This document shows, piece by piece, positions 34,271 to 43,063 of a DNA stretch of 64,000 bases (its first letter is position 1; every line of letters begins with the position of its first letter). The notes beneath the pieces were generated by a model. The model made no database searches, was not told where the DNA came from, and saw nothing but the letters and a program-made list of their open reading frames with translations. The stretch is from Lachnospiraceae bacterium (GTDB taxonomy: Bacteria > Bacillota > Clostridia > Lachnospirales > Lachnospiraceae). A program made the position numbers and the translations under genes. The stretch is from positions 82,985 through 146,984 of the forward strand of contig JAGBEV010000014.1 in assembly GCA_017936785.1 (NCBI GenBank), written 5' to 3'.

Positions 34271-34289
34271 ATTGCAAAGTCTTTGCAAT
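34271..34289. repeat. Short perfect palindrome
   Basis: attgcaaag, one base, ctttgcaat: a 9-bp perfect inverted repeat just after the ECF S gene, in very AT-rich DNA. Role unclear. Confidence 0.4.
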
Positions 34290-34332
34290 AAAAAAATATT
34301 TGAAATAGAAAAATATTTAAATATAGAAATAA

Positions 34333-34415
34333 GGCTGCCGCATAAAGAAAATATCAAATGTTAAAAAAACGATTCTCATACTATTGAATATTTTCTCTTT
34401 GCAGCAGCCTCCTTT
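34333..34415 (+). terminator. Long imperfect hairpin terminator of the ECF S gene
   Basis: Arms of 22 nt (34333-34354 and 34388-34409, 19 of 22 paired) around a 33-nt loop, followed by a T-rich stretch (tccttttta). It separates the ECF S gene from the convergent aguB. Confidence 0.6.
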
Positions 34416-34461
34416 TTATAACAGGAGCATTTCCGGAATCCGCTCCCGCTTTTCCCATTTC

Positions 34462-35337
34462 TTACTTACACAGATCCTTGTAACATTCCGGTCTGCGGTC
34501 CCGAAACAGCCCCCATTCCAGCCTTTCCTCCGCATTTTTATCCAGATCATATGCTGCGATCAGAATCTCTTCCCGGTCTTTGGACGCACTCTTTATGATT
34601 TCTCCCGTAATATCTGTCATAAAGGAAAAGCCATAAAAGTTTAAAGCGGATGACTGACCTCCGTTTTCTTTGCAGGGTTCCACTTTTTCCTCACCGATAC
34701 GATTTGCCGCAATGACCGGAACCGTATTGGCCGCTGCATGTCCCTGCATGGTCCTCCTCCAATGAAGGCTGCTGTCGCTTCCCAGAATAGGTTCACTGCC
34801 TATGGCTGTAGGATATAAAATCAATTCTGCGCCTTTTACAGCAAGGGCACGGGCAGTTTCAGGAAACCACTGGTCCCAGCAGATACCAATGCCGATTCTG
34901 CCATATTGGGTATCCCATACCGGAAATCCTGTATTCCCCGGAGAAAAATAGAATTTTTCCTGATAATAATGGTCATCAGGAATATGTGTCTTGCGGTAAA
35001 TGCCCAAAAATGAACCATCTCCATCGATCACTGCAATGGAATTATATAGCCTGTTTTCATCCTTTTCGTAAAAGCTGACGGGTATTACTACTGACAATTC
35101 CTCTGCCACTTTCATAAAATGCCGTACAGCGGCATTTTCCATGACAGGTGTGGCAAAGCTGTAATAATCATATCTGCGTTCCTGACAAAAATAGGGACGT
35201 TCAAATAATTCCGGCAGCAATATGATATCAGCTCCCTGTGCAGCCGCCTCTCTCACCATCTTATCAGCTTTTTTTATATTATCCTCTACTTGTCCGCTCA
35301 TTCTCATCTGAATGGCAGCTACTGATACATTTCTCAT
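34462..35337 (-). CDS. aguB: N-carbamoylputrescine amidase
   Basis: A 291-residue nitrilase-fold enzyme that hydrolyses N-carbamoylputrescine to putrescine. The Glu-Lys-Cys triad is visible in ILLPELFERPYF, IYRKTHIPDDHYYQEKFYF and GICWDQWFPE. YPTAIGSEP and RRTMQGHAAANTVPV are typical of plant-type AguB enzymes. It is the last gene of the polyamine operon, 55 nt after aguA, completing the agmatine route to putrescine. Confidence 0.94.
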   Translation of the reverse strand: MRNVSVAAIQMRMSGQVEDNIKKADKMVREAAAQGADIILLPELFERPYFCQERRYDYYSFATPVMENAAVRHFMKVAEELSVVIPVSFYEKDENRLYNSIAVIDGDGSFLGIYRKTHIPDDHYYQEKFYFSPGNTGFPVWDTQYGRIGIGICWDQWFPETARALAVKGAELILYPTAIGSEPILGSDSSLHWRRTMQGHAAANTVPVIAANRIGEEKVEPCKENGGQSSALNFYGFSFMTDITGEIIKSASKDREEILIAAYDLDKNAEERLEWGLFRDRRPECYKDLCK

Positions 35338-35392
35338 ATGCCTGTTTTCCTTTCCTGCATACTATCTGTAATCTTCTATATCCAATATATAA

Positions 35393-36529
35393 TTACAAAG
35401 GGATCTGCTGGGTAATACAATGGATATTTCCTCCGCCCACAATGACACTTCTTGCCATAACAGGTACTATTTTTCTATCAGGGAAGGCATGTTCCATCAA
35501 CTGTACTGCCAGACCATCATTTTCGTCACCGAACTGGGGAAGTATAATACTATGGTTGGAAATATAGAAGTTTACATAACTAGCCGCCAATCTTTCTCCT
35601 GCCTGACGTATATCTTCGCCCTCTTCAAAAACAAAGCCCTCACATTCTTCCTTTGTAATACAGACCGGCTTCCTGGGAATGGGCAGCTTTATGACCTCCA
35701 ATGTTCTTCCTTTTGCATCTTTCTCATTACATAACACCCCATATGCTTCTTTTGAATAAGCATACTGGGGATCGTTTTCATCATCTGTCCATGCAAGGAC
35801 AACTGTTCCCGGCTTCACAAAGGCACATACATTGTCCACATGTTCATTGGTTTCATCCCCATAGATTCCATGCGGCAGCCAAATAACTTTTTCACCGCCA
35901 AGATAATTGCATAACGCTTGTTCTATTTCTTCTTTGGTCATAGAGGGATTTCTTCCCGGGCTTAACAGACATGCCTCTGTTGTTATAATAGTTCCTTCTC
36001 CGTCCGTATGAACAGAACCGCCTTCTAATACAAACGGTGTCGCATCCACACATGGATAATCCAACTGCCTGCAAAGCTCTTTTGCCACCAGGTCATCCTT
36101 TTCCCAATGGGCATAAAGTCCGTCATAGGTTCCGCCCCATGCGTTGAAGGTCCAGCTGATCCCTTGTACTTCTCCTTCCCGGTTCCGTACAAAGGTAGGC
36201 CCCACATCTCTTGCCCATGCGTCATCGGATGCAATTTCCAAAACCTGCATATTTTCGTAGTTACCACATTTAGATAACATCTGTTTTGCTTCTTTTACAT
36301 GCTCTTTATCAGCCAGCATAAACAGCTTTTCATCTGCCCCGATGGCATTGGCGATTTCACAAAAGGTTTTTTTGGCATCCCTGCCTTCATATATCCATGA
36401 TCCGGGTCTTACGGGCCAGATCATGATGCAGCCAAAATGTTGTTCAAATTCTCCGGGCATGATAAAAGCATCTTTTAAATTATATTGATTTATTTTATTA
36501 TTTAGCATTTCTGTCTTTGACATTTTCAT
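35393..36529 (-). CDS. aguA: Agmatine deiminase
   Basis: A 378-residue pentein-fold enzyme converting agmatine to N-carbamoylputrescine and ammonia. FIMPGEFEQHFGCIMIWP, SDDAWARDVGPTFV, VLEGGSVHTDGEGT and HGIYGDETNEHVDN hold the binding and catalytic residues. The nucleophilic Cys is in VGGGNIHCITQQ. The ATG at 36529 follows AAGG; a second ATG two codons later is possible. It lies 66 nt after nspC, in the same operon as speA, which makes its substrate. Confidence 0.95.
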   Translation of the reverse strand: MKMSKTEMLNNKINQYNLKDAFIMPGEFEQHFGCIMIWPVRPGSWIYEGRDAKKTFCEIANAIGADEKLFMLADKEHVKEAKQMLSKCGNYENMQVLEIASDDAWARDVGPTFVRNREGEVQGISWTFNAWGGTYDGLYAHWEKDDLVAKELCRQLDYPCVDATPFVLEGGSVHTDGEGTIITTEACLLSPGRNPSMTKEEIEQALCNYLGGEKVIWLPHGIYGDETNEHVDNVCAFVKPGTVVLAWTDDENDPQYAYSKEAYGVLCNEKDAKGRTLEVIKLPIPRKPVCITKEECEGFVFEEGEDIRQAGERLAASYVNFYISNHSIILPQFGDENDGLAVQLMEHAFPDRKIVPVMARSVIVGGGNIHCITQQIPL

Positions 36530-36595
36530 TATCAGCCTTTTATTCCATCTAAACGATCTTATCTCTTTTTTTCTGCAGCATTCATTGACCTTTAT

Positions 36596-37741
36596 TTATG
36601 ATAAACGTTCTTTAAAATCTATATATCCAAAAGTCTTTACGATTTGGCAGTCCCCGCCTGTCTTTTGAATGGCGATTGCAGGCAACGGCATTCCATTAAA
36701 TGTGTTATTTTTTACCATGGAATAAATCGCCATATCCTCAAACAACAGTTTATCACCAATTTTAATTTCCTTATCAAAAGAATAATCTCCGATCACATCT
36801 CCTGCCAGACAGGTGGCTGAAGAAAGTCTGTAGGTATATGCCTTCTCTCCCGGCTCTCCACCATCCTTTAACGGCGGTCTGTAGGGCATTTCCAGCACGT
36901 CAGGCATATGGCATGCTGCAGAAGCATCCAATATGAGGATTTCCAAGCCGTTTTTTACCTTATCAAGTACTTCTGTTATCAAATAGCCTGCATTCAGCGC
37001 AATGGCTTCTCCCGGCTCTAAATATACTTCTACTCCATAAGTTTCTTTCATATGACGGATACAGTCTTTTAAAAGCTCTATATCATAGTCTTCCCTTGTA
37101 ATATGATGTCCGCCGCCCATATTCAGCCACTTGATCTGTGACAGAAAGGGGGCAAATTTTTCTTCCACTGCATCCAGGGTCTTTTTCAGATCATCTGCAT
37201 TCTGTTCGCAGAGAGTATGGAAATGCAAGCCTTCCACATCCTTTGGCAAACACACGTTATGTTTCTCTTCCAGCCATTTTCCCAGCTGCTCCAGTGTCAT
37301 TCCCAGACGGGAACCATAGGCGCAGGGATCATAAATGGCATGTCCTTCCTGGGTGGAACACTCCGGATTGATGCGAATACCAATACTGCTGTTTTTACAC
37401 AGCTCATGAAACTTTTCATATTGACCGGCTGAATTAAAAACAATGTGATCACAAATCCGGTCCAGTTCTTCTATTTCTTCTTTTTTGTAAGCAGGACAGA
37501 AAACATGGTTTTCCTTTCCCATTTCTTCCATTCCCAGCCTTGCCTCATATAAACCGCTGGCTGTTGTTCCGCTGATATACTTTCCGATCAGGGGATAGGA
37601 ATAAAAGAAGGAAAAAGCCTTCTGTGCCAGCAAAATATGGCATCCGGTGTCCTGTTCCACCTTCTGCAAAATAGTCAAATTGTGAATTAACTTTTCTTCA
37701 TCCACCACATAACAGGGTGTGGGAAGTTTACATAATTCCAT
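36596..37741 (-). CDS. nspC: Carboxynorspermidine/carboxyspermidine decarboxylase
   Basis: A 381-residue fold-III PLP decarboxylase. The PLP lysine is in HILLAQKAFSFF. NMGGGHHITREDYD binds the phosphate, and YLEPGEAIALNAGYLI and LDASAACHMPDVLEMPYRP are NspC signatures. It converts carboxyspermidine (made by the preceding gene product) to spermidine. It starts 6 nt after the dehydrogenase stop. A diaminopimelate decarboxylase is excluded by these motifs. Confidence 0.94.
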   Translation of the reverse strand: MELCKLPTPCYVVDEEKLIHNLTILQKVEQDTGCHILLAQKAFSFFYSYPLIGKYISGTTASGLYEARLGMEEMGKENHVFCPAYKKEEIEELDRICDHIVFNSAGQYEKFHELCKNSSIGIRINPECSTQEGHAIYDPCAYGSRLGMTLEQLGKWLEEKHNVCLPKDVEGLHFHTLCEQNADDLKKTLDAVEEKFAPFLSQIKWLNMGGGHHITREDYDIELLKDCIRHMKETYGVEVYLEPGEAIALNAGYLITEVLDKVKNGLEILILDASAACHMPDVLEMPYRPPLKDGGEPGEKAYTYRLSSATCLAGDVIGDYSFDKEIKIGDKLLFEDMAIYSMVKNNTFNGMPLPAIAIQKTGGDCQIVKTFGYIDFKERLS

Positions 37742-37747
37742 TATACA

Positions 37748-39007
37748 CTACTCCACAGTCCGGGGATTTTCTTCCACTACCCAGGGCAGTCCCCATTTAT
37801 TTAAAGCATCCATATAAGGGTCAGGATCAAATTCTTCAATATTGAAGACACCTGCACCGCTCCATGTGCCGGTTACTAACATCATGGCTCCGATCATTGC
37901 CGGTACGCCTGTAGTATAGGAAATTGCCTGGGAACCTACTTCTTTGTAGCATTCCTGATGATCACATACATTATAGATATAGATGGTCTTTTCTTTTCCA
38001 TCCTTTTTACCGTGGAAAATACAGCCGATATTGGTCTTTCCTACTGTTCTGGGTCCCAAAGATGCAGGATCAGGCAGAAGGGCTTTTAAAAACTGAATGG
38101 GCACGATCTGTTTCCCTTCAAACTCAATGGGTTCTGTAGAAAGCATTCCTACATTTTCCAGACATTTCATATGTGTTAAATAGCTCTGTCCAAAGGTCAT
38201 AAAGAAACGGATTCTTTTTACTCCCGGAATATTCTTTGCTAAAGATTCGATTTCCTCGTGGTGAAGAAGATACATATCCTTCATGCCTACCTGTGGGAAA
38301 TCATACTCCCTTTTAATGCTCATAGGCTCTACTTCTATCCATTTGCCGTTTTCCCAGTAGGAACCGGGTGCAGAAACTTCACGAAGATTGATTTCCGGAT
38401 TAAAATTAGTAGCAAAGGGGTAACCGTGATCGCCGCCGTTACAGTCCAAAATATCAATGGTATCGATCTCATCAAAATAATGTTTTAAGGCATAAGCGGA
38501 AAAGACACTGGTTACGCCGGGATCAAAGCCGCTTCCCAAAAGTCCGGTAATTCCCGCTTCTTTAAATTTTTCTTCATAAGCCCACTGCCAGGAATAATCA
38601 AAATATGCAGTAAAGCCCAGACGCTTACAGCGTTCCTCGTATACCTTTCTCCATGCAGGATCATTGGTATCCTCTGCCTCATAATTAGCCGTATCAATAT
38701 AGGAAACCTTACATTCCACACAGGCATCCATAATGGACAGATCCTGATAAGGCAGTGCCACATTTAAAACCGCATCCGGCTTGTATGCCTTGATCAAAGC
38801 TGCGACTTCTTCACTTTTATCCGCATCCACCTGTGCTGTTGTAACTTTGGTCTTCGTCCATTTGTCCACTTCTTCTTTTACTGCATCACATTTGGATTTA
38901 GTACGGCTTGCAATACAGATCTCTGTAAAAACCTCACTGTTCTGACAGCACTTTTTGATCGCTACCTGTGCGACACCGCCGCATCCGATAATTAATAACC
39001 TGCTCAT
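37748..39007 (-). CDS. Carboxynorspermidine/carboxyspermidine dehydrogenase (saccharopine dehydrogenase-like)
   Basis: A 419-residue NAD(P)H-dependent enzyme that reductively couples aspartate semialdehyde with putrescine or diaminopropane. The Rossmann motif is LLIIGCGGVAQVAIKKC; GLLGSGFDPGVTSVFSAYAL and DILDCNGGDHGYPFATNF are characteristic of this branch. The C-terminus GAGVFNIEEFDPDPYM matches. Its ATG overlaps the speE stop by 4 bp, and nspC follows 6 nt later. A true lysine-pathway saccharopine dehydrogenase is less likely, given the operon. Confidence 0.92.
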   Translation of the reverse strand: MSRLLIIGCGGVAQVAIKKCCQNSEVFTEICIASRTKSKCDAVKEEVDKWTKTKVTTAQVDADKSEEVAALIKAYKPDAVLNVALPYQDLSIMDACVECKVSYIDTANYEAEDTNDPAWRKVYEERCKRLGFTAYFDYSWQWAYEEKFKEAGITGLLGSGFDPGVTSVFSAYALKHYFDEIDTIDILDCNGGDHGYPFATNFNPEINLREVSAPGSYWENGKWIEVEPMSIKREYDFPQVGMKDMYLLHHEEIESLAKNIPGVKRIRFFMTFGQSYLTHMKCLENVGMLSTEPIEFEGKQIVPIQFLKALLPDPASLGPRTVGKTNIGCIFHGKKDGKEKTIYIYNVCDHQECYKEVGSQAISYTTGVPAMIGAMMLVTGTWSGAGVFNIEEFDPDPYMDALNKWGLPWVVEENPRTVE

Positions 39008-39861
39008 GAATTTTCCTCCTCTTCCAGTAAATCTTCAACGTATTTAGGCAGCATAAAAGCGCCCATGTGCAGATTGGTGGTATAATACCATGTTTCCAGA
39101 TTGCGGTTATTAAACCGCTCCGGTTTAAAATCATTTAAAGGGTGATACTTTTTGGAAGCAAATCCGAAAAGCCAGTAGCCTGAGGGACAGGTGGGAATAT
39201 GCGCCTGATACACCCGGCTGATGGGAAAACTCTTATAGGCTTTCCTGTGCATGCTCCGGCATGCCACTTCATCCTCATCATAAAAGGGGCTTCCGTGCTG
39301 ATATACCATAATGCCGTCTTCCTTCAGGGCTTTATAACAGCTTCCGTAAAATTCTTTGGTAAAAAGTCCTTCCGTATGTCCGAAAGGATCTGTGGAATCA
39401 TTTACGATAATATCATAAGCATTGATCTTGTCACGCAAGAACCGCAGACCGTCTTCATAAAAAATTTTCACTCTGGAGTCCTCAAATCCTTTTGCCGTCT
39501 CAGGGAAAAACTTTCTGCATACATCCACAAACATATCATCGGATTCCACCACATCGATTTCTTCGATTTCGGAATAGCGACAGAATTCTCTTGCCACGCC
39601 CCCGTCACCGCCGCCGATGATCAGCACTTTTTTTACATCAGGGTGAACGCTCATGGGAACATGGGTTACCATTTCATTATAAATAAACTCGTCAGCTTCA
39701 GAAAATATAATATCTCCGTCCAGAGTTACAAATCGTCCGAACTCCGGCGACTCAAAAACATCGATTCTCTGGTAATCACTTTGAGCACTATATAATTGTT
39801 TGTCCGTACGAATGGAGATCTTAACATTTGCAGTATGCATTTCAGAAAACCACATTTCCAT
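39004..39861 (-). CDS. speE: Spermidine synthase (aminopropyltransferase)
   Basis: A 285-residue aminopropyltransferase. VLIIGGGDGGVAREF is the decarboxylated-AdoMet site and IIVNDSTDPFGHTEGLFTKE contains the catalytic Asp loop. The N-terminal beta domain has GRFVTLDGDIIFSEADEFIY. Start at 39861 with AGGAGGG 8 nt away. It sits between speA and the carboxyspermidine genes. SpeE needs decarboxylated AdoMet from SpeD, and speD is not in the window, so it may depend on a distant speD or have a changed role. Confidence 0.9.
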   Translation of the reverse strand: MEMWFSEMHTANVKISIRTDKQLYSAQSDYQRIDVFESPEFGRFVTLDGDIIFSEADEFIYNEMVTHVPMSVHPDVKKVLIIGGGDGGVAREFCRYSEIEEIDVVESDDMFVDVCRKFFPETAKGFEDSRVKIFYEDGLRFLRDKINAYDIIVNDSTDPFGHTEGLFTKEFYGSCYKALKEDGIMVYQHGSPFYDEDEVACRSMHRKAYKSFPISRVYQAHIPTCPSGYWLFGFASKKYHPLNDFKPERFNNRNLETWYYTTNLHMGAFMLPKYVEDLLEEEENS

Positions 39862-39923
39862 AGCTGCGCCCTCCTATAGTTTACATAACTTATATGTTTT
39901 CATGGTAATAAAAAGACTCTGTT

Positions 39924-41381
39924 TCAATTTATTGATTTGATAACATTTAACCTTTTAACTTCCGGGTCCTCGGTTCCCTGCAAAGAACACCCTTTTTCTC
40001 CTGCGTACAGAATAAAATCAATGATCTCTTTGCTGATCTTCTCTCCCGGCGCCAGAATGGGAATTCCCGGCGGATAGCACATAACAAATTCTCCGCACAC
40101 TGCCCCTTCTGTTTCTTCAATGGGAAGGGAAACCTTTTGGGAATAAAATGCCTTCTGGGGACTCATGGCAACCTGAGGCTGAATATATTCTCCCGTTACC
40201 AGATCGCTTCCGTCCCGTTCATAAAGCCGTTTAATATCCGCCAGGGCTCCTACCAGCCGCTCTATATCCCTGATTCTGTCCCCTATGGAAATATACGCAA
40301 GAATATTGCCAATATCACCGAATTCTATCTGAATATCGTATTCATCCCGCAAAAGATCATAGACCTCTATTCCTGTCAGTCCGATACCCTGGGTATGAAT
40401 AGACAGCTTTGTCACATCATAATCAAAAATACTGCCGCCATTGACCAGTTCCTTGCTGTACGCATAATATCCACCGATAGCATTGATCTCATTTCTGGCA
40501 TATTCTGCCATCTGTACCACCTTGGCAAAGGATTCCCTTCCCCGCAGCGCCAGATTTCTTCTGGAAATATCCAGGCTGGATAAAAGCAGGTATGAGGCAC
40601 TGGTTGTCTGTGTCAGATTGATGATCTGCCTCACATAATCTGCATTGACCCCGTTATTGGTCAAAAGCAGGGAGCTCTGGGTCAGGCTTCCGCCGGATTT
40701 GTGCATGGAAACCGCTGCATAGTCCGCCCCTGCTGCCATAGCGGATATGGGAAGATTTTCTCCAAAGTATAAATGGGTTCCGTGAGCCTCATCCACCAAT
40801 ACCTGAATGCCATAACCATGAGCAAGCTCCACAATGCTTTTCAGATCAGAGCAAATGCCGTAGTATGTGGGATTATTGACCAACACTGCAACTGCATCAG
40901 GGTTTTCTTTGATAATCTGCTCCAAAGGTTCTGTTTCTATTCCAAGGGCAATGCCGATCTGGCTGTTGACTTCAGGCTCCACATAAACGGGAACTGCACC
41001 ACAGATGACCAAAGCATTGATAACGCTTTTATGGACATTTCTGGGCAGGATGATCTTGTCTCCGGCTTTGCATACGGACAGGATCATACTCTGTACTGCA
41101 GAGGTGGTTCCTCCGATCATCAGAAAGGCATGCTCAGCTGAAAATGCATCTGCGGCGAGTTCTTCCGCTTCTCTGATGACGGAAATCGGATGACACAGGT
41201 TGTCTAAGGGTTTCATGGAATTTACGTCCAGACCCACGCATTTTTCTCCTAAGAGTTCTACTAACTCAGGATTGCCCCTGCCTCGCTTATGTCCCGGTAC
41301 GTCAAAGGGTACTACTCTTTTCTTTCTGAACTTTTCAAGCGCCTCGTAGATTGGGGCGGATTTTTGTCTTTCCAGATCCAT
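39924..41381 (-). CDS. speA: Arginine decarboxylase, SpeA type (Orn/Lys/Arg decarboxylase family)
   Basis: A 485-residue fold-I PLP decarboxylase. The N-terminal PFDVPGHKRGRGNPEL and MIGGTTSAVQSMI blocks and the PLP lysine in AVSMHKSGGSLTQSS are family marks. The C-terminal domain ends with CYPPGIPILAPGEKISKEII. Length fits the short Firmicutes SpeA/YaaO group. Arginine is the likely substrate, because aguA and aguB downstream use agmatine; lysine or ornithine cannot be ruled out from sequence. GAGGTG precedes the ATG. It is the first gene of the polyamine operon, behind a leader of about 380 nt with a terminator. Confidence 0.9.
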   Translation of the reverse strand: MDLERQKSAPIYEALEKFRKKRVVPFDVPGHKRGRGNPELVELLGEKCVGLDVNSMKPLDNLCHPISVIREAEELAADAFSAEHAFLMIGGTTSAVQSMILSVCKAGDKIILPRNVHKSVINALVICGAVPVYVEPEVNSQIGIALGIETEPLEQIIKENPDAVAVLVNNPTYYGICSDLKSIVELAHGYGIQVLVDEAHGTHLYFGENLPISAMAAGADYAAVSMHKSGGSLTQSSLLLTNNGVNADYVRQIINLTQTTSASYLLLSSLDISRRNLALRGRESFAKVVQMAEYARNEINAIGGYYAYSKELVNGGSIFDYDVTKLSIHTQGIGLTGIEVYDLLRDEYDIQIEFGDIGNILAYISIGDRIRDIERLVGALADIKRLYERDGSDLVTGEYIQPQVAMSPQKAFYSQKVSLPIEETEGAVCGEFVMCYPPGIPILAPGEKISKEIIDFILYAGEKGCSLQGTEDPEVKRLNVIKSIN

Positions 41382-41483
41382 TGTGCACCTCGTTTTTTGC
41401 GGTAAATGAATGTGTTAATTGTAAGGATAGTTGCAATTATTTACTCCGACGTGCCAAGCCAGTGGGGTCTCATTGCTCACACA

Positions 41484-41508
41484 AAAAGCAGGTGTCACCA
41501 CCTGCTTT
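41484..41508 (-). terminator. Intrinsic terminator in the speA leader
   Basis: A perfect 10-bp stem (aaagcaggtg) with a 4-nt loop, ending on the minus strand in five T. It lies about 100 nt before the speA start, so it can only act as an attenuator. Complementary 8-mers at 41441-41448 and 41552-41559 (ttactccg/cggagtaa) flank it and could form an alternative pairing. Confidence 0.75.
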
Positions 41509-41639
41509 CTAGTTTTAAAGTCATATACATAAGAAGTATAAGCTTTTCATCCGGAGTAATTAAAACAAATATATTGCTTTTCTTATTGACCGTTTCACAA
41601 GATGATGTGTACTACACTGATTATTAAGTAATCAACTTA

Positions 41640-41760
41640 TAAAATTGAGCTTTTAACTCTATCAATAATGTGGCATAAGGCCACCCTCGGCAATTGCCCC
41701 GCCTGTCCGTTGGCTTATTATAAAGGGCTTATATTTGCGTAATTATCCATAACGCTCATA
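41640..41760 (-). promoter_or_regulatory. Candidate structured leader RNA (riboswitch-like) upstream of speA
   Basis: The leader RNA (minus) begins with GCGTTAT pairing to ATAAtTACGC. It continues with GCC-N8-GGC, a GGCAATTGCC palindrome and a GTGGC-CTTAT-GCCAC hairpin. An outer TATAATAA can pair with TTATTgATA. With the downstream terminator this resembles an aptamer plus expression platform. It does not match any riboswitch class whose consensus I can recall. A polyamine, arginine or related ligand is a guess from the operon. Confidence 0.45.
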
Positions 41761-41767
41761 CATTCAT

Positions 41768-41796
41768 ATCATTGCATAACCCACCGGGTTTGTCAA
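41768..41796 (-). promoter_or_regulatory. Sigma-A promoter of the polyamine operon
   Basis: Reading the minus strand, TTGACA (41796-41791), 17 nt, AATGAT (41773-41768) with an extended TGc. It lies just after the stop of the DUF3048 gene; the transcript start would be near 41761. Confidence 0.65.
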
Positions 41797-41823
41797 TGTT
41801 CTTTTTTGTGCATTTCTGCTTTT

Positions 41824-42927
41824 TTATTCTACTACAAGATCATCCCAGACATCATCTGCAACAAGGGCGATGTAGGTCTTTCCTGTATTTAAAGTTATCT
41901 CATTTCCGTCTTTGTCATAATACTTGGTGGGATAGATATCATCCTGTTTGGACCAGGTTACAGGAATGGCTTTTCCGCCTGTAATATAATAACCGCTCAT
42001 TCTATTGCTTTCTTTGACCCAGAAATTCATATAGCCGTTATCATCATACTGCTCATATGAGCATTCCTGAAGGATCACGTTGGTAAATTCCATATAAGAA
42101 CCGTTTCCTGCATCCTTATATTCGCTGCCATATTCAGAATAACGGTATGTATTGCTTTCAGCAATATATTCCAGACAGGAATTGTTATGTTCAAAAGGAA
42201 GCTCGATATTGGTACAATCAATAGAACCATTTTCACCGCTTAAATCAACCGGAGCCGATTCGGAAGCAAACTGGAAATGTGCTCCCTGATAATATTCATT
42301 ATACTCTCTGGATACACCTGAATTATCAAACTTCTTATCTAAGTCACCGCTTAAAATGTACTCTGTAAACTCTCTGGATTTACCGTTATTTACACGGCTG
42401 AAACCACCATTAAAGTTATCCACATAAGGATTTACAAGGAAATAATCGATGTAGAAAGGACCTCCATCATGGCACACAACTGCATTCCATTCAGGCGCCA
42501 GCTGTAAATTGGTGGTACGTGTGCTTCGAATGCTGCCCAGCTGTTCGATCTTTTCCCAGTCTTTTACCAATACCATAAATCTGGTAATATGACCGTTCAT
42601 AGTGCTGTTCATCATTTCATAAACAACATCTGCTTCACTGATTCCGTAATGAGGCAAAGCTGCTTTCTCATTATCGATCATAACTGCAATGGGTCTTTGA
42701 TTTTTGAGACTTTCATCAATCCACTCATTGGTCAGTTCGCTGCGGTACATGCCGTCTCTGGTCTCTTCCACAACAACTTCTTCTGCCGGTTCTTCTACGG
42801 TTACGGTATCCTCAACTGCACTTTCCTGCTCTACCGGCTCTTCTTCTGCCGGCTCTTTACCGCCGCATGCTGCAAGGCTTAAACTTAAACCGCATGCCAA
42901 TAAAATATACACTAGTTTTTTCTTCAT
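41824..42927 (-). CDS. DUF3048 (YerB-like) lipoprotein
   Basis: A 367-residue lipoprotein. The signal peptide ends in LSLAACGGK (lipidated Cys about 21), followed by a Glu/Val-rich linker (about 25-58). The DUF3048 domain has NQRPIAVMIDNEKAALPHYG, EADVVYEMM and RFMVLVKDWEKIEQLGSIRS. Its second part contains YITGGKAIPVTWSKQDD. B. subtilis YerB is the best-known relative; its function is unknown to me. It has its own near-perfect promoter and is monocistronic, with the polyamine promoter starting right behind it. Confidence 0.85.
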   Translation of the reverse strand: MKKKLVYILLACGLSLSLAACGGKEPAEEEPVEQESAVEDTVTVEEPAEEVVVEETRDGMYRSELTNEWIDESLKNQRPIAVMIDNEKAALPHYGISEADVVYEMMNSTMNGHITRFMVLVKDWEKIEQLGSIRSTRTTNLQLAPEWNAVVCHDGGPFYIDYFLVNPYVDNFNGGFSRVNNGKSREFTEYILSGDLDKKFDNSGVSREYNEYYQGAHFQFASESAPVDLSGENGSIDCTNIELPFEHNNSCLEYIAESNTYRYSEYGSEYKDAGNGSYMEFTNVILQECSYEQYDDNGYMNFWVKESNRMSGYYITGGKAIPVTWSKQDDIYPTKYYDKDGNEITLNTGKTYIALVADDVWDDLVVE

Positions 42928-42964
42928 ATCCCTATCCTCTTTGTTAAAATTTTGTTACGAAAAT

Positions 42965-42993
42965 ATTATAGGAAAATTTCAAAGGCTTGTCAA
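42965..42993 (-). promoter_or_regulatory. Consensus sigma-A promoter of the DUF3048 gene
   Basis: Reading the minus strand, TTGACA (42993-42988), 17 nt, TATAAT (42970-42965): a perfect match to the vegetative consensus, about 40 nt before the gene. Confidence 0.82.
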
Positions 42994-43003
42994 TGTATAT
43001 GGG

Positions 43004-43032
43004 AAAAGCCGGCACAAAAAGCCGGCTTTTTT
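43004..43032 (-). terminator. Terminator of the RR-HK-ABC operon
   Basis: Perfect 10-bp stem aaaagccggc with a 7-nt loop and T runs on both strands, 30 nt after the permease stop. Confidence 0.78.
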
Positions 43033-43063
43033 CCATCGTCAGGAAAAACAGTTTTCCAGACTT

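Noticed and set aside
37748-39007. Lysine-pathway saccharopine dehydrogenase
   Set aside because: Overlap with speE and linkage to nspC and the agmatine genes fit carboxyspermidine synthesis better.
39199-39795. Long open frame antisense to speE
   Set aside because: It is the reverse-strand shadow of a well-supported gene, with no start signal and no family likeness.
41640-41700. AGGGTGG in the speA leader looks like part of a T-box antiterminator
   Set aside because: The rest of the T-box consensus (AACCGCG) and a stem I specifier loop are missing, and the gene is not a tRNA ligase or amino-acid biosynthesis gene.
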